64,000 nt of DNA from the NCBI GenBank assembly GCA_026929865.2, contig CM049417.1:15296501-15360500 (forward strand), in the 5' to 3' direction. How positions within the stretch are numbered: the first letter of the stretch is position 1; every line of letters starts with the position of its first letter. The position numbers and the translations under genes were made by a program. The DNA is from Hyperoplus lanceolatus. Taxonomy: Eukaryota > Chordata > Actinopteri > Uranoscopiformes > Ammodytidae. Below the pieces are notes generated by a model, which worked only from the letters and a program-made list of their open reading frames with translations, made no database searches and was not told where the DNA came from. Below, piece by piece: positions 23,255 to 35,595 of this stretch.

Positions 23255-24532
23255 CATCATCATCATCTTCAACCGCTTATCCGAAATCGGGTCGCGGGGG
23301 CAGCAGCTTGAGCAGGGAACCCCAAACCTTTCCCGGGCCACATCAACCAGCTCTGACTGGGGGATCCCGAGGCGTTCCCAGGCCAGTGTGGAGATATAAT
23401 CTCTCCACCTAGTCCTGGGTCTTCCCCGAGGCCTCCTTCCAGCTGGACGCTCCTGAAACACCTCCCTAGGGAGACGCCCTGGGGGCATCCTTACCAGATG
23501 CTCGAACCACCTCAACTGGCTCCTTTCAACGCAAAGGAGTGGTGGCTCTGCCCCAAGTTCCTCACGAATGACTGAGCTTCTCACCCTATCTCTAAGGGAG
23601 ACGCCAGCCACCCTCCTGAGAAAACCCATTTTGGCAGCTTGTACCCGCGATCTCGTTCTTTTGGTCATTACCCAGCCTTCATGACCATAGGTGAGAGTAG
23701 GAACAAAGATCGACCGGTAGATCGAAAGCTTTGCCTTACGACTCAGCTCTCTTTTCGTCACAACAGTGCGGTAAAGCGTATGCAAAACCGCCCCTGCTGC
23801 TCTGATTCTCTGGCCAATCTCACGTTCCATTGTTCCCTCACTTGCAAACAAGACCCCGAGGTACTTGAACTCCTTCACTTGTGGTTAGGACTCATTCCCT
23901 ACCTGTAGTAGACAATCCATCGGTTTCCTGCTGAGCACCATGGCCTCAGATTTAGAGGTGCTGATCCTCATCCCAACCGCTTCACACTCGGCTGCGAACC
24001 GATCCAATGAGAGCTGAAGGTCACAGGCCGACGATGCCATCAGAACCACATCATCCGCAAACAGCAGAGATGAGATTCTCAGCCCACCAAACTGCATCCC
24101 CTCCCCACCACGACTACGCCTTGATATCCTGTCCATGAATATCACAAACAGGATTGGTGATAAAGCGCAGCCCTGGCGGAGGCAAACCCCCACCGGAAAC
24201 GGGTCCGACATACTACCGAGAACCCGTACACAGCTCTCGCTTTGAGCGTACAGAGATTGGATAGCCCTGAGAAGGGACCCCCTCACTCCATACTCCCGCA
24301 GCACCCCCCACAGTATCTCCCGGGGAACCCGGTCATAAGCCTTCTCCAGATCTACAAAACACATGTAGACTGGATGAGCAAACTCCCAAGCTCCCTCTAG
24401 GATCCTTGCAAGAGTGAAGAGCTGGTCCGTTATTCCACGGCCAGGACGGAATCCGCATTGTTCCTCTTCAATCTGAGGTTCGACTATCGGCCGAACCCTC
24501 CTTTCCAGTACCTTAGAGTAGACTTTGGAGTA
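23255..24532 (-). mobile_element. 5'-truncated RTE-like LINE insertion
   Basis: A 13-bp target duplication, GGTTCACTTGAAT, flanks the element exactly (23242-23254 and 24533-24545). On the minus strand it starts within the reverse transcriptase, so it is 5'-truncated, and ends in a short ATGATGATG-type microsatellite tail directly after the coding region. A very short 3' UTR with such a tail is typical of RTE-clade LINEs. The endonuclease and the first part of the polymerase are missing. Clade assignment rests on tail type and protein resemblance. Confidence 0.92.
23270..24532 (-). pseudogene. LINE reverse transcriptase, C-terminal part, broken
   Basis: Reading from 24532 leftward, one frame carries polymerase motifs in order: QCGFRPGRG, VDLEKAYDRV (motif A with the first catalytic Asp), LRQGCALSPILF (motif B), LLFADDVV (motif C, FADD codons at 24050-24061) and ISTSKSEAMVLSRK. 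An in-frame TAA at 23885-23887 interrupts it. The same frame resumes at once with KEFKYLGVLF and the C-terminal domain (LTYGHEGWVMTKRTRSRVQ, LRWFEHLVRMPPGRLP, RPRGRPRTRWRDYIS). A further frameshift lies close to the C-terminus (about 23320). The enzyme is truncated and inactive. Confidence 0.93.
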
Positions 24533-24545
24533 GGTTCACTTGAAT

Positions 24546-26111
24546 AGAATGGCATAAAGACTGTTCATGTAAAGATGTGTTGTTATACATTTGCCACAAA
24601 GGGAAGTAAATGTAAGAGCTGGAATAGGGCTGTACATCTAATATGCTTTTAATGGAAGCTTATTATAACTCCCATTCCTAACTGTTCAAAACTGGGTGGC
24701 TTATGGGGAGTGACTAAGTCAGAGCCAAACCAAATGCTACATGTACTCGCATTGAAATATTTCCCATGTGAAACGTCTGATTGAACATTTCATTTCAGTT
24801 TTTCCCAACAGGCATGACACCAATTCCACACTCTTTTCATATAACATCATGTTTTCTTATTGAATTTGAACCCGTTTTGCACTGTAAAATTAACCCATTG
24901 GCCAACACAGTTCAAACTTGACCCTCTGAACTTGTCTTTATTTGAAACACAATGCTTAATTCCCCTACTGTTATTGCATATAACTAAGCAAGCTCCGCCT
25001 CTTAGCTATGGGGTGGATCATCATTGCCCCCATTAATGTGATTTGTGCTCCTCAATTATTTAACACGGAAGATGAAATGTGTTGGGTTATGACTACAAGG
25101 AGAAAGAGTTCCAGATGGAACCTAGTCAGATAATGGTAGCACAGCTTGGATAAACTGTACTGTAGAAAGATATAGTCTATAATATCAGAAACCCCCCTCA
25201 GAGAAATAAGCATTGTATAGCTTTTCTTTGACTTAATGTCTTGGAAACTATGCTGTATGTATGCAAGAGCCCCTTTTTGGTGTCTGGTTGAAAAGTGGCT
25301 CCAGCAAATTGGAACATACTGTATCTGCAGACTGCTGTGCACAATGAAGGCATGAAAGCGTTCAAGCTCTTTGTTTTTGTCATCTGAACTCTTGGTAACC
25401 TTCAAGAATTTCTGAAAAGAGTGTTGATACTTAAGTTTTACCAAAGTCATTGTGGGCCACAAATGAGGATTTTCATCAGTTAGTAGGTTTTGGTTTGAAT
25501 GTGAAATATTCAGAATACGTGTAAATATGCAGTACAAAAGCAATAAAATATTTAGAAAATTATATTTTCACACATTGTCAACGTTCATTTGCGCTTGGCA
25601 GTTTCTCTCTTGCATGTCTTTCACTAAGCTGCATTAAGCGATACCTGTAATCTGTGTCTTCCAGGTGACATTACTCAGAGGACAAATTCAAAGATTCTTT
25701 AGAAAAAATATGTGCATGAGTTAAAGCTTTGTGAAGTAAAACCAAGGTGTCCTGGTTCTTTTCCTCTTGGGATTCACTGTAACCTTTTTTTTAAGTAACA
25801 CAGGCCATTGCTGTTTTTGTATGGACAGATCCCTTTCAAGTAATATTACTTGAACTTCATCTTATTTACAATATCAAATAAACAAAAAGACAAATGTTTT
25901 TAAGCATGACTTATATGAACTTGTTGTAACTGAAATAGTAATGTTGAAGGGAGAAAGTAATTAAAACAGCAAACCCTTTTACCCTAATGAAACTATACTA
26001 GAACATTGCTCGAATACAGCAGCTTAATGCTAATGGCAGCTGTTTAGCATGATAAAATACAATGCTAAATAGCACTTATTACAAGGTACAGTTCAGGCTG
26101 ATTGAGATGTA
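24546..26111. other. Non-coding stretch
   Basis: No gene recognised. A 163-codon minus-strand frame (25052-25543) has no domain I can identify; its bias toward Leu, Ser, His and Gln matches AT-rich non-coding DNA. Confidence 0.4.
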
Positions 26112-26900
26112 TTAAAATCAATTCTATTTGTATAGCCCAGCATCACAAATTTGCATTTGCCTCAGTGGGCTTCACATTGCATACAATAGAACACAGTCAA
26201 ACAGTATAACATAATATATAATAAAAATAGTGTGGATGCATGAGGACTTCCGATGCTGAGGAGGGACCAGATCCTCCCCGTCTTGTCTCAACCAGAGAAA
26301 GCTGGAAGAGGACAGACAAAACCAATGAGTAAACAAAAGAACATTAAGTGAAACACAGCGGCCCGTTCGACCCGCTGGTCCGGATGTGCCCGGCCAATGA
26401 AGCAAAGCCGGGGGCAAAAGGCAAAATGTTGCCCCCGGCGTAATGCACCGGCATGCCCACACCCAGGGCCAGCCATAGTAGCACCGAAGCCAGGCAGCAA
26501 AACACAGACGCCCACAGCGACGCCTCAGAGCGGACTGCCAGGCAGGGAAAGGTGAATAAAATATTAAAAACAGTTAAAACGCAAGTTGCAAAGGTTGCTT
26601 TAACCGAACGATCAAAGCAACCCATGTCTAAACGATTCAAAACACCACCCACCACCTATCAGTGCACCAATGACACAAGCAGCACCCGATCCCCCCCCCC
26701 CGACAGTCCAGAGAGCAATAGCACGGCGCCGTAGCAGACGCCTGCGACCACCGCCCGACGACGCCACGCCCCCGGCCATCCCCAGCCCCGAGCACACGAG
26801 GGACAGCGGCAGGCACACCGCCACCCACATGCCCCGACCCCGGCCCCACCCCACTAACCAAACGGGTTTCTAATTAAAAGTTAACTCAAAGAGATAAGTC
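26112..26900 (-). other. 3' UTR of the L2-type LINE, with GC-rich hairpin
   Basis: Between the C-terminal coding remnant and the LINE 3' end lies a segment far richer in GC than its surroundings (26340-26860). It includes a C-run at 26692-26701 and a perfect 11-bp hairpin, GCCGGGGGCAA (26407-26417) with TTGCCCCCGGC (26429-26439). The frames here lack recognisable domains. LINE reverse transcriptases recognise 3' UTR structure, so the hairpin may be functional in the family; that is inference. Confidence 0.6.
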
Positions 26901-26901
26901 T

Positions 26902-27325
26902 TCAGTCTCGATTTGAACACCTCAATAGACTCGGGAGTGTGTTCCACAATGAAGGAGCTCGATGGGAGAAGGCCCTTCTGCCGGCAGTCTTATTGACTCT
27001 GGGGACAGACAGGAGCTCTTTATTCATAGACCGTAATGCCCGTGACGGTGCATACAGTGTGACCAGGTCTGACAGATATGTCCGTGCAAGCCCATTTAAT
27101 GCCTTATATGTTAAAAGCAGCACCTTAAAGTCTGATCTGACATGGATGGGGAGCCAGTGCAGCGAGGCTAAAATGGGGGTGATGTGATCAAATTTTCTAG
27201 TTCTAGTCAAAAGCCTCGCTGCAGAATTTTGGGCCTTTTGAAGGCCTCGAGTAGTTGACCTGCAGACAGACATCCAGACAGTAGGGCGTTACAATAATCC
27301 AGTCTAGAAGATACAAAGGCGTGTA
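26902..27325 (-). pseudogene. L2 LINE ORF2, C-terminal domain remnant
   Basis: The frame contains AQNSAARLLTRTRKFDHITP, LHWLPIHVRSDFKVLLLTYK and AFSHRAPSLWNTLP, the conserved C-terminal region of L2-clade ORF2. Just upstream, VSSRLDYCNALLSG is encoded in another frame (about 27280-27310), so a frameshift near 27270 and another near 27395 separate this part from the polymerase. The terminal codons end at about 26902. Confidence 0.9.
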
Positions 27326-28921
27326 TTAATATGTCTGCATCAGCCATGGACAGACTGGGTCGTATTTTGGATACGTTTCGTAGTTTTGCAACATACAGCT
27401 TTTAACAGCAGATAAGCAAGCCTCTAAATTTATGATTTGGGTACTATCATTGACTTTGACCGAGACATAGAGCTGAGTATTGTCCGTATAGCAATGAAAG
27501 TTGACCTTGAAGCTACGAATAATTTGACCTATGGGTGATAAGTACAAAGAGAACAGCAGTGGTCCGAGAACAGAACCTTGAGGTACTCCATATTTCACTT
27601 TGGTGAAAATGGATGTTATGTTGTTGTAAGAGACACACTGAGTTCTGCTGGATAGGTATGATTTCAACCAGGCATGGGCTATTCCTGTAACGCCAAACAG
27701 GTTTTTCAGACGATCCAGGAGTATGACGTGGTCGATTGTGTTGAACGCTGCACTGAGGTCCAACAGTAGCAGAACTGAGGCCGTGTTGGAGTCCATCATC
27801 AACAGACTGTCGTTTACTACTTTGGTGAGTGCGGTTTTGGTAGAGTGGCGTGCCCTGAAGGCAGATTGAAATGGTTCAAATAGGTTATTACTAGTCAGAT
27901 GATCAGAGAGCTGCTGCGCCACTGCTCGTTCTAGTATTTTGGATACAAAAGGCAAATTTGACACTGGACGATAATTATTTAATTCATCTGGATCCAAGTT
28001 TGTTTTTTTAAGAAGGGGTTTCACCACAGCAGCCTTGAAGGTAGTGGGAACAGTACCAGTCATGAGTGAGAGGTTGACAACATCCTGTATTGTAGGACCC
28101 ATGGTTTGCCAGAGTTCCTTGAACAGTTTCGCAGGTAGGGGATCAAGGAGGCAGGTAGTTGGTTTCGAGTTTCCGACTATTTGGGTAAGTGTTTCATACA
28201 TGACAGGCTCAAAGGTATTAAATAGGACGATGTTTCCAGTACACGCAGCTACATTGCAGTTCATTGTTCCAGTTGAAGTGATTTGGTTTCTAATATTTGT
28301 AATTTTACTATCGAAATAATCAATGAAATTTTGCGCAGTGTGGATTGAGCCATTTAACGATTGCATTTTTTTTGTAATTTTGGCAACGGTGTCAAATAGA
28401 AATTTAGGATTACTCTTATTCCTATGAATGAGAGAAGAGTAGTAGGCCGATTTTGCTATATTGAGAGCACGTTTGTACGTTGAAACACTCTCTCTCCAAG
28501 GCCGATAAGTGGACTCCTGCTTCGATTTCCTCCATCTTTGTTCCAGTCTCCTGCAGTCCTTTTTCAGGGCACGAGTGTCATCCTTAAACCAGGGAGAAGT
28601 CTTCGTTTTTCGTCTGGTTTTTGTGGAGAGAGGTGCCACTGAATCCAGAAGGGTAGAGAGGGTTGAGTTCAGAGCATCTGTCAGACTATCGACAGACTCG
28701 GTCACAGGTGCTAAAGAGGCCAGGACTATGGGAAGTTGTTCCCTTAAGGTTGTTACTGTTGTCGTACCTATATGGCGACTGGTTACTACCGCTCCAACAT
28801 TACTGCTAGGGCAGTCCAGTGCAACATTGAACTTAATAAGAAAGTGATCAGATATAACAGAAGTGACAGGAGAAACACTTAGGGCCGTCACCAAAATCCC
28901 AAGAGAGAAGATGAGGTCCAA
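27326..28921 (-). pseudogene. L2 LINE ORF2: end of endonuclease plus reverse transcriptase
   Basis: This is the longest frame in the window (531 codons). It begins inside the endonuclease with the conserved VISDHFLIKF (SDH motif), passes a linker with basic residues (TRRKTKTSPWFKDD), then gives polymerase motifs: LNNYRPVSNLPFVSKILE, SAFRARHSTKTAL, LLLLDLSAAFNTIDH (motif A) and YGVPQGSVLGPLLFSLYL (motif B). Motif C is normally YADD but reads YTDN (27479-27490), replacing the second catalytic Asp. The frame also leaves the family consensus after about 27395, where a frameshift occurs. Inactive. Confidence 0.93.
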
Positions 28922-29709
28922 TGTGTTTCCATCACAGTGCGTTCATTAACAGATTGGATGAACCCAAAACTATCTATAATATTTACAAAGGATTACCTTA
29001 AGGGATCAGCTGCCTTATTTAGATCACCAATAATTAGGATCCTATCAGAGTGGGTAATAAGATCTGCAAGAAAGTCACTGAATTGTTCTATAAATTGTGA
29101 GTATGGGCCGGGGGGCCTATAGACCACCACCAAATTGAAACCCTCTCCATAAAAGCCGTTATTCCTATTTGCAGGAGGTGGCCTCATTACCAGAGCCTCG
29201 AATGAATTACATTTAAAGTAATTTTTCGAGGTCTTATTGAAAATAGATTTATAGATAAGGGCAACCCCTCCACCCCGTCCAGTCTCCCGGGCCACATGAC
29301 AGTATTTAGCAGGAGAGGCCTCATTTAGAGGTAGAAAAAAGTTTGGCTGAAGCCATGTTTCACACAGACCAATCATATCTAACTTGTGTTCAATGATCAA
29401 GTCATTTATCAGTAAAGTTTTGCTAGAAAGAGATCTAATATTTATGAACCCACATGTGAGGGTCATATTTGGGCATGGTTTACGATCACTCAGTGTGGGA
29501 AAGGTAATTACATTATTGTGCTTAGCAACATGTGGATACAGTGCACAATTTGCATGACGAGGGAGGGACACAATCTCGATGCCGCAAGCCAGGCCATTTG
29601 TCCGAGGGGCAACATGATGGTAAGTTTCATGGTTAAGCATAGTAAATAAACTAAATGACTCCACCCCCACACTATCAAGCTCATGTATGACCTGCGACCT
29701 GCCGAGCAC
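28922..29709 (-). pseudogene. L2 LINE ORF2: AP endonuclease domain
   Basis: The frame from about 29709 to 28993 carries apurinic endonuclease landmarks: FINIRSLSSK (metal-site Asn), LDMIGLCETWLQ (catalytic Glu), GRGGGVALIYK, VVVYRPPGPYSQ and ILIIGDLN (GDxN). It breaks after GDLNKAADPLR, and the remainder (NIIDSFGFIQSVN) is in another frame before joining the SDH motif of the next frame. The domain nicks target DNA in active LINEs. The likely authentic ORF2 start is not certain: the open frame begins at a GTG, and an internal ATG starts MLNHETYHH. Confidence 0.9.
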
Positions 29710-29721
29710 TACATCCCTGTA

Positions 29722-30240
29722 TCAGTGGCGCTTCAAGCACCCATCTATGTTCCTAGACAAAATAGCAGCGCCTTTTCCGATAGGATGGAGGCCGTCCTCT
29801 TTCAGCAGGTCAGGGCGTTTGAATGAAGCCCAGTTATCCACAAAGTTAAAACCCTGCTCATGGCAGTGCTGTGCCAGCCAGCGATTCAACGCTGTAACCC
29901 TACTGTACGTCTCACCATTACCCCTCTTGGGTAGGGGACCAGAGACTATTAATGGATGCCGACACATCTTTGAAGCAGTCTCAAAATCCCTAGCTAAGCT
30001 ATCTTTTGTGACCTCAGACTGCTTCAACCTAATGTCATTGGTGCCAACATGAATAACAATGTTATCAAAACGTGTGTTGTTTTGTGTCTGAGTTCCCACT
30101 TTATCCCCTATATCCCTATGTGTAGCCAGCACACTAAGATTAGCCTCAATGTCGGATGCTCTGGCTCCAGATATACATTTAACAGTGGCTGGCAAATCAA
30201 GGATAATATCGCGTGTGATGGAGTCACCTATGACTAGCGT
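29722..30240 (-). pseudogene. L2 LINE ORF1: SGNH/GDSL esterase-like domain
   Basis: Reading leftward from about 30240, the frame contains LVIGDSITRD (block I with nucleophile Ser, codons at 30220-30228), IVIHVGTNDIR (block III, GxND) and LLKEDGLHPIGKGA (block V, DxxH). These are the hallmarks of the esterase encoded by ORF1 of CR1/L2-group LINEs. The block II Gly is probably the one in CISGARASDI. No N-terminal domain remains upstream, where a stop and unrelated sequence follow. ORF1 ends at a TGA (29722-29724), after which the same frame runs straight into ORF2. Confidence 0.88.
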
Positions 30241-30248
30241 GACAGTGA

Positions 30249-32005
30249 GTGCCTAGATTTTTTTTATCAAACACAAGATTGTAAACGTGCCGAGATTGTG
30301 TTGCATTTTAGATATGAAGCAGCTATGTTGGCTCAGTTGTGGCTCACGCATTTGCCAATACAGGACTCCATAGCACAGATGGTGAATGTCTGTAGGAGCC
30401 AGCCCCAGTGAAGGTTGTTACACTTTTATGTTGCCTTTGATACATATTGGCAGGTTCTTTGTTTCATGCACCACATCCACACATGAATGTTCCATTTATG
30501 TCTGATCCATTTGTGTTTCAAAGGAAGCGTCTTTCAAGTGCTGAAATGCACAAAAGAGCCTGAAAATGGACCCTGTTTAATGTTTGGACTCATCCATGTC
30601 CAACAGTTTGGAGACATGAGGAAAAGTCAACATAAAACAATGTACAGGTTCACTGTTTTCCAACCCAAACTCGATTCAAATCTAATACAATATACTGTGT
30701 GTTGTTTCTTTAATAACAATAGCGTCATTTGTTAAATAAAAGTCAAATTTAAAATACATGTTTGCGACATCAAAAAACAAGGATACATTGTCCAATAAAA
30801 AGACGAAACTCAAAGAAAACGAAGTGATCTGTTCTTCAATTACGCTTTATTTGATCAACGTCTCACATGGCAAGAAGAATCCTGGTTGACAGTACTGTGA
30901 CCTTCCAAATTTAGAAAATGGTTTTCATTCCACTATTTGAAGATCTAAAAACTATCCCCATTTAGGCTGTGTTCAAGCCCAGTGAGAAGCCGCAGTGGAG
31001 TGCTTTTTAAACTGAAGCATGATCATGAAAAGGTGTGAGCCTAATCAATGTCAGGCGCACTCTAACCCACCTACATCAAACTTTCTAACTGCAGTTTGGT
31101 ACAGCTGAAGTGCTACCAATGAACTGACTTAACGCAGACTGTGTTTCTGTCCAGCTACAGTCATGTGCCTCCTGTGCTGAAGTACCTGAGTATGTAAAGC
31201 CTTTTTATACTGAAGCTCAGAACTGTATATGTTTATAAGAAGAACAAAACAGGTAATTTCTTCTTATCACTTATAATATTAAATGCTGGTCTCAAGATCA
31301 TAGTATAAAGGCGTTATTTTGAGATAAAAAAAATAACCAATCAATTATCAAAGCTGGATGTCTTATTACCTGTAATATTATTGGAGGTCTGTATAAATAA
31401 CTTCTAAAAGCAAGCTCTTTTCCTTGAGATTAAATTAAATATATTGTAATCTCGTGAAAAAATACTTGTGTTTGATAATGGCTTAATTAACCCATTATTG
31501 TGAGTTAATGGCATTATGAAATGATTACAAGTAATGCTTATCTTGGCTTCTGGAGAGAGCTCAAACTTATACATTTCATTAACGCAAGAGAATACATTTG
31601 TTGGAAAAGTATCTTATGCGGTACAAAACTTTTTTATATAATGTGATCTTTAGTTTAGGAATGACCAACAACTGTGAAGCTTTAAATATTATCTTCAATT
31701 ATTTGTGCTAAAATTGTTAAATAAGTGTCCCTCAGAGGCAGATGGTAACACTTAATAATAAGGTACACACAATTGCAGGTAGTTACTGAGAAACAAAGGA
31801 AAATTGAATGAGTAACTACTACTGTATATAGTTATTGAGTATATAGTTATTGAGAACCTTCAACCTTGTCTGTCTTTATTTCTAGCAAGTGACCCGTTTG
31901 CTTTACATTATCCCTTACATAGTTATTAAGTCACTACAATATACCAAATATGAACTACTATATGCCAATACATTAACTACTACATACTAATATAGTCAAC
32001 ATCTA
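30249..32005. other. AT-rich non-coding stretch
   Basis: No gene recognised. Around 31780-31990, several TAGTTATTGAG and CTACTA-type words recur imperfectly, suggesting a decayed repeat with no readable ends. Confidence 0.35.
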
Positions 32006-32094
32006 TGGTGTTGCGGGTCAAATATGAATCGGCAGAAAATAGTGGCATGTTGTTAACAAATCTATACGGGTCAATTTTGACCCGTAACACCACA
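32006..32094. mobile_element. Tiny GGGTCAA element, probable piggyBac derivative
   Basis: Left end GGTGTTGCGGGTCAAA and right end, complemented, GGTGTTACGGGTCAAA bracket only about 90 bases. The right part holds the palindrome ACGGGTCAATTTTGACCCGT. Similar GGTGTT and CGGGT words close the piggyBac relic at 57511-59066. No target duplication is readable, so assignment is tentative. Confidence 0.45.
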
Positions 32095-32336
32095 TATTTC
32101 ACTATGGTTAATACAAACTAAATTCTAAAAAAAAAAACATAATCCTAGAAAGTGTGATCTAATATTAGTCTATTATACTCAGATAACATATGTTCTTATT
32201 GTCCACACAATATGAAATACAATGAGTCAATTCAAATAAATAATGGAGCTGGAAACCTGTTTTTCGGTCCACCTGTTCCTGGGACATGTGAGCCTTGTCT
32301 GGTGAAGAAACATACTCCCTATATCACTGACAACAG

Positions 32337-32597
32337 TAAGTAAGTAAGTAAGCTTTTATTTATATAGCGCCCTTCACAGACCAGGGTCACAAGGCACTTC
32401 ACAATACACATTTTATACATACACTCAAACACCGATGGCAGTAGCTGCCATGCAAGGCGCTGTCTGAACCATCGGGAGCAATTTGGGGTTCAGTGTCTTG
32501 CCCAGGGACACTTCGACATGTGGGTAGGCGGGGAATCGAACCTCCGACCCTGCACTCCAGAGGCAAACTCCCTACCCACTTCGCCACTGCCACCCCA
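32337..32597 (-). mobile_element. tRNA-derived SINE with L2-like tail
   Basis: Read on the minus strand from 32597, the head has a degenerate A box (TGGCGAAGTGGG) and a clear B box (GGTTCGATTCC), then the core GTGTCCCTGGGCAAGACACT found in many fish SINEs. The tail GTGAAGGGCGCTATATAAAT resembles the 3' end of L2-clade LINEs, followed by repeated TTAC units at the insertion end (plus-strand AAGT repeats, 32337-32352). It is transcribed by RNA polymerase III when active and moved by a partner LINE. Confidence 0.85.
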
Positions 32598-32635
32598 GTG
32601 GGAGAGATAAACACAAAAAGGTGTTTTTTTTGGAC

Positions 32636-32800
32636 AGGCGAAAAATATCTTTGACCATATACTCTCCATTTGCCATTAAAAGTGATATGTATTAAAAAGA
32701 TAACAAAACATAAATATTACATGCAAATTCCAGGAGCATTCAAGCTTACCTTAGCGTACATACAGTCTCCATAAAGTTGCATTGGAAAAGGACTAAACAC
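32636..32800. repeat. Dispersed repeat, copy 1
   Basis: The order of words ATCTTTGACCATATA, AAGTGATATG, TAAATATTACATGCAAATTCCAG and CATACAGTCTCCATA matches 50867-51010 in the same order and orientation. The ends and class of the repeat are not determined. Confidence 0.6.
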
Positions 32801-35039
<2,239 letters not shown>

Positions 35040-35043
35040 TTAA

Positions 35044-35591
35044 AGAGGACCGATGATACTTTTTGACTTTTATGACCAATAAATGTTGTTATATTGATTT
35101 ATAGTCATGTTTAACCAAACTAGCTTATCAAATAATGACGTACATGCATTTAGACGTATTCCCTGCTGACCTTCTGGGGTGGCTGTGCAGAGCACTAAAC
35201 ACTAGGGCAGCCAGTCGAGAAATCACGTGTTCAAATCGGTTCAGAATTTCCGGATATTCTTGTCGTTACGAAAACGGATGTTTCCATGTATGGTAATGCT
35301 GCTCAGGCAAGCTCCGGCCATGCCCCCACCTTCCTGCTCTGAAACCTCCCCGCGCGCTGCTGAAAATGTTCCGGAAGGAAGGTAACCAATCACAACGGAG
35401 TGGGGTTTGCAGGGGGGGGGCGGAGAAGCACAAAGCCGAGTGTGGAGCAGACTGCTGTGCTCGCTAGGGTGAGAGGAAGAGTGTCCCAAAAATCTACATG
35501 GTTTTTTGTGATGTGATTCGTCGTGTCACGTTGCTCTATAGCAGTTTTTAACAAGAAATTAAGACCAGAGAAGTAGTATAATAGGAGATCT
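35044..35591. mobile_element. TTAA element, AGAGGACC family, copy A
   Basis: The left end AGAGGACCGATGATACTTTT and a right end that complements to AGATCTCCTATTATACTACT are each bounded by TTAA (35040-35043 and 35592-35595). The body matches 56428-57298 in inverted orientation, including GGAAGGAAGGTAACCAATCA. It lacks the SINE found in that copy and so represents the uninterrupted form (548 bp). It encodes nothing recognisable. TTAA flanks fit piggyBac or Kolobok. Confidence 0.88.
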
Positions 35592-35595
35592 TTAA

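Larger units (their letters stand above)
26112..30248 (-). mobile_element. L2-type LINE, nearly complete, inactive
   Basis: A minus-strand non-LTR retrotransposon of about 4.1 kb. In order it holds an SGNH-esterase ORF1, an AP endonuclease, a reverse transcriptase, a C-terminal domain and a 3' UTR of roughly 0.8 kb. The 3' end (plus-strand AATTCTATTTGTATAGCCCA near 26120) resembles L2-type LINE ends. The 5' boundary near 30248 is where similarity stops, just before the esterase GDS motif, so the element is probably slightly 5'-truncated. I could not read a target duplication. Several frameshifts show that it is old. Confidence 0.9.

Noticed and set aside
25052..25543. 163-codon open frame on the minus strand as a host exon
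   Set aside because: No domain, no promoter or splice context I could support, and composition like AT-rich non-coding DNA.
26344..26861. Membrane-protein-like frames in the GC-rich block
   Set aside because: They overlap each other on the minus strand and lie in the 3' UTR of the L2 LINE.
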